From Trinickia caryophylli (lineage in GTDB: Bacteria; Pseudomonadota; Gammaproteobacteria; Burkholderiales; Burkholderiaceae), in NCBI RefSeq assembly GCF_034424545.1, contig NZ_CP139970.1, positions 558,001-622,000 of the forward strand: 64,000 nt of DNA, written 5' to 3'. A program made the position numbers and the translations under genes. Position 1 is the first letter of the stretch. Each line of letters starts with the position of its first letter. The notes under the pieces were generated by a model. The model had not been told where the DNA came from. It saw only the letters and a list, made by a program, of their open reading frames with translations, and made no database searches. Shown one piece after another: positions 8,213 to 17,197 of the stretch.

Positions 8213-9295
8213 CTACGACGACACGCCGAGGCGATCCGCCCGGACCAGCGTCGGCGCCACGAAAATGAGCTTGCGCAGGCCATGCTGCGGACCATACGGC
8301 TGCATGCGCATGTGCCCGCGTCGCCAGTGGGGCGACATTTCTCCGCCTGTCGGCCGCTCGATATGCTCGGGGCCGACGATGATCCGGTTATAGCGACTCG
8401 CCAACTGTCGCTCAATGCGCGACGCCTTCCGATTGCCGACGCGCGCCATTCGCTCCATGGTGTCGTCGGCGCGCATATCATCGATCCGAACGGCACCGGC
8501 AGTCTGCAGGTAGAGCATCACCTTGATGCACATCTCCATGACCGGCTTGAGCTCCGCTGCGGACAGGCTGGCCCCTGCGGACATATTATTGGCCACATGC
8601 GCCATCAACGACTCGTTCTCGTCCCGAAAAATCAGTTGAACCATGACCGGCTGGTCGCACTGGCCGGGTTGCGTGCGCCTGCCCACCCCCACCGGTACGA
8701 ATAGCAAGTCACGTCGCGCTCCGACGCGGGTATCGAATATGTACACACCCACGGTGATAGCGTCTTCGCCCGTGTGGGCCCACAGCGGCTCGTCGATCGC
8801 CCCGGCCATCGCCGGGCCGAAGCGCACGAATACGGCTGGAAACGGCAACTGGAATAGCGAAGCGGGAACATCACCGCCGATGTCGGTGCGCACGAGCCAG
8901 TCCTGCAAAGCCGCAGTGGGTTCGATCACGGCGTGGGGCCTCGCAAGGTAGAGGCCGGCCGCCATGCTCAGCGTCGCCATCTTCTGCGCTTCCCATGGTT
9001 TCAGGCGGTCGAGATGAGCCGGATTGTTGACGCGGACGGCCTCGATCAGCAGCTTCATGACCGCGTCTCCAGCAACGGGCGGGCCATAGTCGCTGTCGGC
9101 ACGCGGGACGAATCCCGCCGGCACTTCGCCGTCTCGCCGACGCAGCGTATCCACCCACGCTCGCCAAGCGGGAAGCAAGCCCACCTGCGCCGCCCGCGCG
9201 GGCGGCAGTGCCCGACTGGTTCGCATGGTCGAGTCGACCGCTATCAGAAAATCGCGAGCGCGACGCTCGAGTTCCGGGCGCTGCGTTCCGTTCAT
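8213..9295 (-). CDS. AcrVA2-like family protein at the end of the T6SS operon
   Basis: 360 residues, no signal peptide or membrane segment. Function unknown. Landmarks resemble the AcrVA2 anti-CRISPR family (the Moraxella protein that lowers Cas12a production). They are a mid-protein strand ASLFQLPFPAVFVRF, a helix near MEMCIKVMLYLQTAGAV, and above all a C-terminal block SPHWRRGHMRMQPYG, then LIFVAPTLVRADRL, ending VSS. In AcrVA2 I recall an equivalent RPHxRRGHWxGY block followed by a final beta strand. This comparison is from memory, so the family assignment is moderate. Homologues are found outside phages, and an anti-CRISPR role here is not implied; no cas gene is present in the window. 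The ATG at 9295 overlaps the stop of a 24-codon frame (ATGA). TssG was considered and rejected on content. Confidence 0.6.
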   Translation of the reverse strand: MNGTQRPELERRARDFLIAVDSTMRTSRALPPARAAQVGLLPAWRAWVDTLRRRDGEVPAGFVPRADSDYGPPVAGDAVMKLLIEAVRVNNPAHLDRLKPWEAQKMATLSMAAGLYLARPHAVIEPTAALQDWLVRTDIGGDVPASLFQLPFPAVFVRFGPAMAGAIDEPLWAHTGEDAITVGVYIFDTRVGARRDLLFVPVGVGRRTQPGQCDQPVMVQLIFRDENESLMAHVANNMSAGASLSAAELKPVMEMCIKVMLYLQTAGAVRIDDMRADDTMERMARVGNRKASRIERQLASRYNRIIVGPEHIERPTGGEMSPHWRRGHMRMQPYGPQHGLRKLIFVAPTLVRADRLGVSS

Positions 9296-9366
9296 GAAGT
9301 GCCACCGCGCTTGTTCAGGCGATCGCAGTAGAACGTACAGGCCGTCGTTTCTTTCACGGCATTCAT
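9292..9366 (-). CDS. Possible 24-residue leader peptide upstream of the AcrVA2-like gene
   Basis: A short frame, ATG at 9366 to TGA at 9292, encodes MNAVKETTACTFYCDRLNKR plus four residues. Its stop overlaps the next start in an ATGA, the same coupling used along the rest of this operon. Two cysteines are present (CTFYC). The ribosome site is weak. It could be a genuine small protein, a translational coupler, or chance. Confidence 0.3.
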   Translation of the reverse strand: MNAVKETTACTFYCDRLNKRGGTS

Positions 9367-9429
9367 GTCATTTCGCCCGTATCACTAGCCGTCGCAGCAA
9401 GAGCGAGTTTGCGACGCGGCGGATCTCGT

Positions 9430-9963
9430 TCATTTCGAGGGCGGCGCCATGTCGACATGATTGCCCGACACCACGAGGGTGACCGGATCGGTTTTCTTCC
9501 ACTGGGACTTCGGAATCACGAGCTGCCATTGCGCATGCGTCTGATCCCGAAAAAACGCCACGATACCCACGTCTTGTGCCGAATCGGGCATCGTCTCCGA
9601 CAGTCGGATGGTCGCGCCGGGATCGAGCGTGATCTCCATGCGACCGACGAGATCGGTTTTCAGGACATCACGGTCGTCGGCGAGCAGCGGTCCATAGCCG
9701 GCCTTCTCGAACCCCTTTGCATCCTTGAGCTGATAGATGCGCATCACGACCGGCAGCGACTGCCCCCGGTCATTCTGATTCAGCGCCGCGCGGCTCGCGA
9801 CCACGAGGTTCATCTGGTCGACCTTTGCGACGAATATCGCGCGCGTCGCGTCGACGGTTCCGTTCTTGACCGACTGCCAGGCGCCGCAGCCCGACAACGC
9901 GCTCGCCAACAGGCTGGCGGCGATCCATCGTTGCTTACGAACCGCGGTTATCTCTGCGCTCAC
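9430..9963 (-). CDS. tssJ: T6SS outer-membrane lipoprotein TssJ
   Basis: 177 residues from the GTG at 9963, whose GTGA overlaps the tssF stop; a TTG at 9969 is the alternative. The lipoprotein signal ends at ALSGCG (lipid Cys26), so the protein is anchored in the outer membrane facing the periplasm. There it holds the TssJ-TssL-TssM membrane complex. Family features include LPVVMRIYQLKDAKGFEKAGYGPLL in the middle and VGIVAFFRDQTHAQWQLVIP toward the end. tssL is not in the window, so a complete membrane complex cannot be built from this cluster alone. Confidence 0.9.
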   Translation of the reverse strand: MSAEITAVRKQRWIAASLLASALSGCGAWQSVKNGTVDATRAIFVAKVDQMNLVVASRAALNQNDRGQSLPVVMRIYQLKDAKGFEKAGYGPLLADDRDVLKTDLVGRMEITLDPGATIRLSETMPDSAQDVGIVAFFRDQTHAQWQLVIPKSQWKKTDPVTLVVSGNHVDMAPPSK

Positions 9964-11771
9964 AGCCAACCTCCCGTCTTGACCGATTTGGGATAGCGCC
10001 GGATCGGGCCACCCACGCCCTCATACAACACCAGTCGTATCGAGAAATGAACGTCGGCGTACCGGCTGACGAAGCGGCTCAGCACGTCACCGAACAGCGC
10101 CACGTCCCCGGGACCGGCAAAGCCGGAGGGCTCGATTCCGACATTGAAGTTCACGAGATCCATCGCGCTTGCACCCACGACTTCTGTCTCCCTATCCAGC
10201 CACACGTAGTGAATCGCCTCGATGCGCCGCTGATTGTCGTCATGCAGTGTCCAGTCGTACAGCGAGAGGACGCCGCGCAGTACATCGGCGTTCATCATGC
10301 TCAGCTCGCTCGCCCCGCCGGCACTAAAGTGCGACATCACCTTCCAGTCGTAGTCCCCCCCGCGCGGCGGATACAGCGGCATGGTCGGCGCGGTGAGATT
10401 GCGGACCCGTTCGACACCGGCGAACGACGATCCTGGGCCAGTAATCGTCGACTCACGTAGCGCCATACGCGGCAGACGGGCGTTGCTCGCCAGCACGCGG
10501 ACCGTCACGTGCCTGTCCGGCACGCTGGCCGGCTCATCCCATAAATCACCGCCTAACGTCACCCACATCTCCCGCCGGCCCGTCACGCCGGCGCGGATTG
10601 ACGTGTGGTAAAGGCGACCCGGCGACTCGTAACGCATCATCCCGCCGCGATGCCGGAACTCCGCGAAAGACCGGTATTCGAAGCGAGTGGCATTTTGCGG
10701 GTCGGCTGCGGTGACCGACAGGGCATCATAGGGCTCGACGTGCTCACCGGCATAGGCAGGCGGCAGAACCGGATAGTCGCGCTCGTGCGCGTTGGGCCGG
10801 ATTGCCTGCGCGTCCAGCTCGAAAAGATTGATGACCGGCGTACAGAACAGACGGACATTGCCCGCGCCGAACGCGATGTCCCCCGGTAACCGATCGCGCA
10901 TGACGATCTCGAATTCGAGGCGAGTCTCCCCCGGGGGCACGATCTGTGCGTCGAAACCGCACAGATCCACGAAATGAAACTTCTCGGGAAACGCGAAGTA
11001 TTCGAGCATCGTCGCTTCGCGGTCGTGGCGGGCATCGCGACCTTCGTGATCGACGGGCCACAGGCGCGTGTCCGGCCCAAAACCGGCCCCCTCGAATGCT
11101 ATGCGCGGCTGCGGCTGCAACCGGCCATCCAGCACGCGTGGCATGCGCACCCCGATCGTTTCGACTTGCCGGGTCAATGCAGCGTAGAGCGCCGAGGCTG
11201 TCGGCCGGTCGCCGTGCAGGTACAGGCGGATGCGCGACAGATCGTCGAGCAGGCGTTGTTCACGATGCCGCAGCGCGAACGCAAGGCGAAGCACCGTGCG
11301 GCCGTCCTCACGCATGCGTACCCCCGCCTCGCACACGTCAAGCGGCAGCAGACGCACCGGCTGGGTGGTACGAAAGACGCACACCGTGCCATCAGGTCCG
11401 ACTGGCGTCGAGTGCACCTGAAGGCCGGCTGGCAGCGTCTCCAGCATACGCGCGTCGTCTGCGCGCGGCACACACTCGAGAATCGCGAGCGACGGAATGG
11501 GGCGGCACATGTGCGGCCACAGGTGATCGAGCAACGGATCGGCAATTTCCGGGAAACCGTCGTCGAGCTTCATCCGCAGGCGAGCCGAGAGGAAAGCGAA
11601 TCCCTGGAAGACCTGCTCGACGCTGTCGCGGCGCGCACCCGGGAGGGTGAGCCCCAATCGGCGGGCCCCCTCGGGATGCACCTCGGCGAATTCTCTGCTG
11701 GCCTCGCGCAGATAGCGCATTTCCGCATCGAAATAGCGCAGGAACGGATCGTCGTTTTGATCGACGCTCAC
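9960..11771 (-). CDS. tssF: T6SS baseplate subunit TssF
   Basis: 603 residues, the usual TssF (VasA) size. The start is the GTG at 11771, overlapping the tssM stop as GTGA; upstream codons of the frame belong to sequence antisense in character. The N-terminus FLRYFDAEMRYLREASREFAEVHPEGARRLGL is diagnostic. The next block, DSVEQVFQGFAFLSARLRMKLDD, agrees, as does the C-terminal region FSIRLVLYEG. TssF normally forms the baseplate wedge with TssG, which usually follows directly. Here tssJ follows instead and no tssG is present, which is unusual. Confidence 0.93.
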   Translation of the reverse strand: MSVDQNDDPFLRYFDAEMRYLREASREFAEVHPEGARRLGLTLPGARRDSVEQVFQGFAFLSARLRMKLDDGFPEIADPLLDHLWPHMCRPIPSLAILECVPRADDARMLETLPAGLQVHSTPVGPDGTVCVFRTTQPVRLLPLDVCEAGVRMREDGRTVLRLAFALRHREQRLLDDLSRIRLYLHGDRPTASALYAALTRQVETIGVRMPRVLDGRLQPQPRIAFEGAGFGPDTRLWPVDHEGRDARHDREATMLEYFAFPEKFHFVDLCGFDAQIVPPGETRLEFEIVMRDRLPGDIAFGAGNVRLFCTPVINLFELDAQAIRPNAHERDYPVLPPAYAGEHVEPYDALSVTAADPQNATRFEYRSFAEFRHRGGMMRYESPGRLYHTSIRAGVTGRREMWVTLGGDLWDEPASVPDRHVTVRVLASNARLPRMALRESTITGPGSSFAGVERVRNLTAPTMPLYPPRGGDYDWKVMSHFSAGGASELSMMNADVLRGVLSLYDWTLHDDNQRRIEAIHYVWLDRETEVVGASAMDLVNFNVGIEPSGFAGPGDVALFGDVLSRFVSRYADVHFSIRLVLYEGVGGPIRRYPKSVKTGGWL

Positions 11772-14700
11772 TGTGCCATCCCTTCGGGAAGCGGCGGCAA
11801 AGAGGGCGGCACGCCCGCCTTGCCGACGATGAAGATCCGCTCGGGCATACGGAAGCCGCGCAGCTTCAGCAGTTCGACGGGGCCCGCGCCAAGCTGCGTG
11901 CGCATCACGTAGCTCAGCGGGGCACCGTTCGCCGCGTTCCACGTCATCTGGTAGCGCGTGCTGTCCAGTTGCTTCACCTCAGCCTTGGCCAGCAGACGCA
12001 GGAAAGCCCAGTCACCCGTCGAGTCGAATGTCTGACGCAACCCGGCATCCACCGTCTGCCAGGTGAGTCCCGCGTGCCCGTTCAGTCCGTTGCCTGGCCA
12101 TGCAAGTGGCGTCCAGCTTTCTTGCTGGTTGAAGTACACGATTTGTTTGCCGTCGACCGACAGCTCGGAGCGTGTCACGTTCGGGGTTGGCAGTGCCATC
12201 ATCTCGAACTTCTCGCCCGCGTCGCCCTGCACGTAAAGCTGTGCGCCGATGGTTGAGAGCTGCCGGAGGCCGGCGAGGAACTTCGGGTCGAACTGCAGCG
12301 CCTGCGGCGCCAGTTCGTTCGGCACCCACTGGTCGGCTTGAGGCTTGAGCACACCGCCGAGCTGCGTCGACATGAAGCGCGCGATCAAGCCCGTATCGGG
12401 GCGCACGAAGCGGCCGAGTTCGGCGAAGGACGCATCCGCCTGGGTGTCAAAGAATGGGTAGCGGCCGTTCATCGCCGCGTTGAACGGCGCGGCAACGCTC
12501 GCTCGCCACGCCTCGTTCAGGCTCGCTGCCGCCGGCTGCAGAATCGTCTGCCAGGCGGCCTCGAGAGGCTGCGCGAACGCGGCCTCGCCAAACCCCGACC
12601 ACGCGGAGCCCAGACTCGCGGCCGTGAGGGCCGCATCGTCGCGCGCCTGCGACAGGTCCGAGAGCTTGCCTTGGAACACCGCTTGTGCGAGCGCGCGAGC
12701 CATCGCCTGCGCATCGTTGCTTGCCTGGATCTGCTGCAGCTTCAGGCGCATCGTCGTGACCGCCGTCAGGTAGCGCGACAGGCTCACGCCGGTCAGCGCG
12801 ACATTCGCGGGTGCGCCACCTTTGCTCGTACCGCCGTTCGTCCCGACACCGGCATCGCCCATCAACGTGAGCAGCGGCCCGAATGGCTTGTCGAGCGGGT
12901 TGACGGCAGGTGCGTTCGGCGGGTCATCATTGCCGATCAGGCTCTGCGCCTTGCGCACCAGCGTGTCGGTCAGCGCCTGCGAAGGCCTGCCGGCCTGCGC
13001 CTGCAGTTGCACGCATTTCATCAACGCGATCAGCGGCGAGGTCTGCGCGTCGGCCAGGCGCGCCAACTGTTCGACCGCGCCATTCAGGTTCGACGCCGGC
13101 CGCCACTGGAGGCTGTTCAGCATGCGCTGCCACGCGGCCGTGTATTCGGCGAAGTAGCGTGCCGTGAGGCGTTGTTTGAGATCATCGGCGGAGCGCTTCT
13201 CGTCGATTGCCATCCCGGTACCGACGGCGCCCCGAGACAGCGCGTTACCGGCGTTGCCCGGTGGTTGCGCACCGGTCAGCACCCAGTCGCTGCTGACCCG
13301 TCGTTCGGCGGACGCCTTGTCGATGGCGTCTGAAATCATGCCGTCCCAGGCCGCCCGCGTGTAGATGCCAGGCACGGTCTGCGACGTCGTGAACAGGCCC
13401 TGCGCATCGGTGCCGCTCAGCAGCGTGCCGAGCGACGCGTCCGCGTACTTGCCGCTGGCGTCGTCAACGATGCGCTGGTACACCGTGTCGGCGGCCGACG
13501 CGAGCCCCGTTTGCGTGACCAACATGTTGCGGGTGGCCGTCACAAGGCTCGCGTCCGGCGTGATTCGCCAGTCGGGGTGCGCGGCAAGATGACCGGCATA
13601 GAATGCGGCGAGCCGCTGGCCGGTGTCGTCGCGCTCACCGATCGGCATGTCGACTTGCCGCGGCCACAGCATGACGAACTGGCGTGTCAGGAACGCCGCG
13701 TCGGCGCGCGCCGGATCACCCAGCATCAGATAGGTTTTGAGTGCGTCGTAGGTGGTGCTGCGCGCGGCCTGCGATTGCAGTGCATCGGCGCGCGCCTGGC
13801 TCGCCGTCTCGAGCAGCTCGCCGATCGTCTGCACGACCGGCGTTTGCAGATTGCGGGTCGCGGCGATCCGGTAGGGTTGCCACAAAGTGGCCAGGAGACC
13901 GTCGTTGCGCGACAGGCCCGCGCGCAGGTACCACGGCACGCCGTGCTGCTCGCGATATTCGAGCTTTTCGATCAGGTGTTGCAGCGCGAGTTGGGCACGC
14001 CAGGACTGTGCGGTTTGTGGGCGCTCGTCGACGGCGGCCTCAGCAACGGCGTGCCCCTCCCGAATCAGTTGCCGGTTACCGATAGCCGATACGATCATCC
14101 AGGCACACCAGGCCATCAGCGCGATGGTGACGAGCCACGCCAGCGCATGGGGCCAATAGAAGCCGACCCGCCGGCCGAAACCGCGCCGGCACGCGATCGA
14201 CTCCCACGCGGGCAGCAGCGCGCGCGGCTGACGCGGATAGCGCTCATCCGCGGCGTGAGACGCGGCCTGGGTCGCCCGCCCCTCCATCGGCACAGGGACA
14301 GCCGTCGTAGTGCCCCCCCGATCCTCGACTACGGGCGCGAACACGACCCCGGCGAGCGTCGCTCGCAGCCACGGCGACAAAAACAGAGCGTTCCAGTTGA
14401 TGACGATACGCTCACGCTGCTGGCCGATATACCGCGAAACCTGCGCCAGATACTGAAGGCGTGCGGGCGAGGCGATCAGCTGCATGCCGGTATCGGCTGT
14501 GTTTATCTCGATGATCCCAAGCTGGTCGTGCAGGTCGGCGGCGGACTTCGCTGCGTTACCTCGGAAATCCGGATAGGCGCCAATCGCCCTGAAAGTCTCA
14601 GGCAGGTTACCTTCAACCGGTACCGCATGCAGGAACGTGACGGGCGCGGCCCAGCCGAGATCGATCGCTAGCATCGCCAGGGTTTGCGGCAGGTCGGACT

Positions 14701-15310
14701 CATGCTCGTCTGCATGGGTCACATGCACGACGCCGTCGACCGGGCGCCAGCGCCGCAGGCGGCGAATCTGCCGACGCCACACGCTCGCCGCGATGCCGTG
14801 GGGCGCCGCATGCACGAGCACCCGGTTCTCGACCAGCAGCACGCCCGCGCGCGTCAGGCCTGGTGCGACCTGTTCGACGCGCGCGTCGGAACCATGGATC
14901 AGCAGCCACGGCGCCCGGTAGCGCCAGCGCCAGCCGTGAGAAACAGCCAGTTCATCGCGCAGCAATTGCAGGCGCGCATCGCGTGCCGGCTCCCGTTCGT
15001 TTTTTGAGGTTTTCGACCCGGCGCCGCACCTTGCCCGGAAAGTCACGCCAGCGATCTCGTAAGCCCCCAATCGCGAAGCGAACGCATGCAGCAGAACGAT
15101 GCCCAGCATCACGCCAACAATCCATAGGCTGGCCGTCTTCTTCGCATCCGTCGACGGCGGCCCCCATGCTGCCCCGTTGACCCAAACAATCGCCAGCGCG
15201 AAGGCCCCTAGAATAAAGACGAACGCAGGCAAGCCCCACCCCGCAAGCGGGCGCGGTTTCGGGGAAGGTTCTGCGATGCTCTCCGGGGTGATTGTCGGTT
15301 CCGTTTTCAT
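11768..15310 (-). CDS. tssM: T6SS inner-membrane protein TssM (IcmF family) with degenerate P-loop
   Basis: 1180 residues. TM segments lie at about 27-47, 61-79 and 388-410, with the long periplasmic C-terminal region that contacts TssJ. It is the structural core of the T6SS membrane complex. Where many TssM proteins have a Walker A (GxxGxGKT) after the second TM segment, this one reads WLLIHGSDARVEQVAPGL (residues about 135-152), with no lysine or glycine triplet. Nucleotide binding there is therefore unlikely. Other TssM proteins lacking a P-loop are known and still functional. The ATG at 15310 overlaps the stop of the preceding gene (ATGA). Confidence 0.9.
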   Translation of the reverse strand: MKTEPTITPESIAEPSPKPRPLAGWGLPAFVFILGAFALAIVWVNGAAWGPPSTDAKKTASLWIVGVMLGIVLLHAFASRLGAYEIAGVTFRARCGAGSKTSKNEREPARDARLQLLRDELAVSHGWRWRYRAPWLLIHGSDARVEQVAPGLTRAGVLLVENRVLVHAAPHGIAASVWRRQIRRLRRWRPVDGVVHVTHADEHESDLPQTLAMLAIDLGWAAPVTFLHAVPVEGNLPETFRAIGAYPDFRGNAAKSAADLHDQLGIIEINTADTGMQLIASPARLQYLAQVSRYIGQQRERIVINWNALFLSPWLRATLAGVVFAPVVEDRGGTTTAVPVPMEGRATQAASHAADERYPRQPRALLPAWESIACRRGFGRRVGFYWPHALAWLVTIALMAWCAWMIVSAIGNRQLIREGHAVAEAAVDERPQTAQSWRAQLALQHLIEKLEYREQHGVPWYLRAGLSRNDGLLATLWQPYRIAATRNLQTPVVQTIGELLETASQARADALQSQAARSTTYDALKTYLMLGDPARADAAFLTRQFVMLWPRQVDMPIGERDDTGQRLAAFYAGHLAAHPDWRITPDASLVTATRNMLVTQTGLASAADTVYQRIVDDASGKYADASLGTLLSGTDAQGLFTTSQTVPGIYTRAAWDGMISDAIDKASAERRVSSDWVLTGAQPPGNAGNALSRGAVGTGMAIDEKRSADDLKQRLTARYFAEYTAAWQRMLNSLQWRPASNLNGAVEQLARLADAQTSPLIALMKCVQLQAQAGRPSQALTDTLVRKAQSLIGNDDPPNAPAVNPLDKPFGPLLTLMGDAGVGTNGGTSKGGAPANVALTGVSLSRYLTAVTTMRLKLQQIQASNDAQAMARALAQAVFQGKLSDLSQARDDAALTAASLGSAWSGFGEAAFAQPLEAAWQTILQPAAASLNEAWRASVAAPFNAAMNGRYPFFDTQADASFAELGRFVRPDTGLIARFMSTQLGGVLKPQADQWVPNELAPQALQFDPKFLAGLRQLSTIGAQLYVQGDAGEKFEMMALPTPNVTRSELSVDGKQIVYFNQQESWTPLAWPGNGLNGHAGLTWQTVDAGLRQTFDSTGDWAFLRLLAKAEVKQLDSTRYQMTWNAANGAPLSYVMRTQLGAGPVELLKLRGFRMPERIFIVGKAGVPPSLPPLPEGMAQ

Positions 15311-16551
15311 GATTTTCGGGGCGGATGAGCTCGCACAATGGCTGCCTGCATTGTCCGCGCGCGGTTCAGTATGAGTTGCGGGCGTTCCCCGCCGTATTCG
15401 GCGGCCGCCGTAACGGCCAGCCAGCCGGCCGCATTGCCTGCATGGCCGACGACACGGTCTTGGTTGAATCGTGACTCATGGGTAGTCAGGCGCTCCAGTC
15501 CCGTACGGCGGCACGCTACGCCGATCAGCGCATGCTGGTCTTCCGCGAACCCCGTCACCCACGCCCGCTCCACCGATGATGGTGCAGCCTTCCCCCAGAG
15601 CAAGGAGAGCGCAACACCTTCGCCAAACTCGTCGGCAGGCCGTGAGACGGGACGGTGAATCGTTGCGCATGAGACAAGCTCGCTGGGAAGACGCAGAGTT
15701 TCCGGCGCCAGCAGGATGGCAACGCCCCCCTCGGTGCTTTCCGCTGGAGGCACATCATGCAGTGCGGCCGCCATGAGTAGTAGCGGGCGGGTCTCCTTCG
15801 CGTCTAGCCATGCGTCAACCGGCATCAAGCCATCGCAGCCGGGAATTACCCTGCACTCGAGTGCAGGAAGGTGAAAGGCGCCCAGCACGACGCGGATCTG
15901 CTGCAGCGCCTGCCCGGGGGGCACGTCATCGTCTACCATCAATCGAACCGCTGGCAGTACACCCGAGACAGCAAGCCCATCAATAATGTCGAGCAACGGA
16001 GCCAGCAGCTGCGCATAGAGCTTGCCTTCGCGCGTAAGCGACGACTGCGCAAGCACCTGCCTCAGCCTCGGATCGACGACATCGGATTCGTCATCTTCGG
16101 GCAGGAGAAGATGACGCACTATCGTGGTTCCGTCTCGTAGCGGCTGCGCCTTCAGGAGGCTCATTCCCTTCGCGACCGTCTGGGCAAATGTCCCACACTC
16201 CAGCGGAAGACGATACGCATACCCGAATACCTTCAAAGACTGCTGCCCCTCCTCGACCAGTTCCATGCGTCGGCGCTCGCGATGGTCGTTGTAATACAGC
16301 ACACGCAGATGCCTGCTCTCGTAGTCCGCCCGGTTCAAGGCCACAAGCGCAACGAACACCGCGTTGGGTAGCCCTGCGATCAGCAGCCAGAACAACGCAC
16401 CGTGCGCTGGCAAGTCCTTCGGCCACAACAGCAGCACCGCGCCATCGACAGACAGCACGCATGCGACCCATACAACGAGCCATATACGGAGCCCCGGCCC
16501 ATGTGACGGATACTGCCTGGGCGGTCCGATCTGCATGAGCTCAACCGGCAT
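15307..16551 (-). CDS. T6SS-associated two-TM membrane protein of unknown function
   Basis: 414 residues. Two hydrophobic segments near the N-terminus, IWLVVWVACVLSVDGAVLLLW (about residues 23-43) and LFWLLIAGLPNAVFVALVAL (about 53-72), are followed by a soluble domain of about 330 residues. That domain contains a stretch GYAYRLPLECGTFAQTVAKGMSLL and several acidic loops. I do not recognise a catalytic motif. It sits between PAAR and tssM and overlaps tssM by 4 bp, so it is translated with the secretion machine. It is a good candidate for an accessory inner-membrane component or a substitute for a missing subunit. Confidence 0.75.
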   Translation of the reverse strand: MPVELMQIGPPRQYPSHGPGLRIWLVVWVACVLSVDGAVLLLWPKDLPAHGALFWLLIAGLPNAVFVALVALNRADYESRHLRVLYYNDHRERRRMELVEEGQQSLKVFGYAYRLPLECGTFAQTVAKGMSLLKAQPLRDGTTIVRHLLLPEDDESDVVDPRLRQVLAQSSLTREGKLYAQLLAPLLDIIDGLAVSGVLPAVRLMVDDDVPPGQALQQIRVVLGAFHLPALECRVIPGCDGLMPVDAWLDAKETRPLLLMAAALHDVPPAESTEGGVAILLAPETLRLPSELVSCATIHRPVSRPADEFGEGVALSLLWGKAAPSSVERAWVTGFAEDQHALIGVACRRTGLERLTTHESRFNQDRVVGHAGNAAGWLAVTAAAEYGGERPQLILNRARTMQAAIVRAHPPRKS

Positions 16552-16612
16552 CGTCGCGCAGCGCGGGTGCCGCGTTCGCGGCCTTATGAATCGAACGGTC
16601 TGCCAGCATTGC

Positions 16613-16903
16613 TTACGTCCCGGAAAACGAGTTGGTCTGCGACGGAATCAACACCGGATACGGCTGGCATTCGCACAGGCACAGGTCGTCGGCAAGGGCC
16701 GGTCGTTTGCCGCCCGCACCAAATTCCGGCAGTCGCGCTCCGATGCAGCCGATACGGCCATAGGTCTGGCACTTCGGGCACCAGATCCGATCGTCCTCGT
16801 AAGCCGCGATGCGACCATCGAGCATATCGTTACGCTCAGGCGTTTCGACCTGACCGCCAACGCTGGTCCGATCTCCGTTCCGGATATAGGGGCGTCGACT
16901 CAT
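16613..16903 (-). CDS. PAAR-domain spike-tip protein, cysteine-rich
   Basis: 96 residues, essentially a single PAAR domain. PAAR proteins cap the VgrG spike and often bind a metal at the tip. The expected order is present: RNGDRTSVGGQV, then DRIWCPKCQTYGRI, then GKRPALADDLCLCECQPYP. Cysteines fall as CPKC, one in GRIGC, and CLCEC, a metal-site-like cluster. The ATG at 16903 overlaps the stop of the upstream small protein as ATGA. There is no C-terminal toxin extension, so any cargo must be separate. This is consistent with the freestanding effector candidate encoded near vgrG. Confidence 0.85.
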   Translation of the reverse strand: MSRRPYIRNGDRTSVGGQVETPERNDMLDGRIAAYEDDRIWCPKCQTYGRIGCIGARLPEFGAGGKRPALADDLCLCECQPYPVLIPSQTNSFSGT

Positions 16904-17187
16904 GGGTTCCTGTTCTCGAAGATGAGAGACGGCGCAACTGTGTTGTGATCCGGGTCGAGCAGCATCGTTGCGTCGCCCGGCAACCGATTCACACAGATAT
17001 GCGCTATTCCTCTGTTATCCGTCCGACCACGGTAAAGTTCTCTTTTATCGCGATCGTAAATTGCATAAGGCGTATCGCTCGCAGGCGGTTTGCCAGGAAC
17101 CGCCCACGTGGACGCGATTTCAAAGCAGGTCTTGCCCGTCTTTGCGTGCGTCCATGCCGGCAACCCGGACATGGCGGCAACCAGCAC
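16900..17187 (-). CDS. Small T6SS-module protein with transthyretin-like beta domain (putative)
   Basis: About 95 residues from a GTG at 17187; the start is uncertain because no clear ribosome site is present and coupling to the upstream stop at 17198 is likely. The N-terminus VLVAAMSGLPAWTHA may be a short signal peptide. The rest has the look of a small prealbumin-like beta sandwich: DTPYAIYDRDKRELYRGRTDNRGIAHICV. Such domains occur as linkers in VgrG and PAAR proteins. Here one is encoded alone, between the immunity candidate and PAAR, so an adaptor or spike-extension role is possible. Function is inferred only. Confidence 0.55.
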   Translation of the reverse strand: MLVAAMSGLPAWTHAKTGKTCFEIASTWAVPGKPPASDTPYAIYDRDKRELYRGRTDNRGIAHICVNRLPGDATMLLDPDHNTVAPSLIFENRNP

Positions 17188-17197
17188 GAGAGGTGAC

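Noticed and set aside
8213..9295. Reading this gene as the missing tssG
   Set aside because: Length fits TssG, but the sequence lacks TssG features and has the AcrVA2-like HWRRGH C-terminus.
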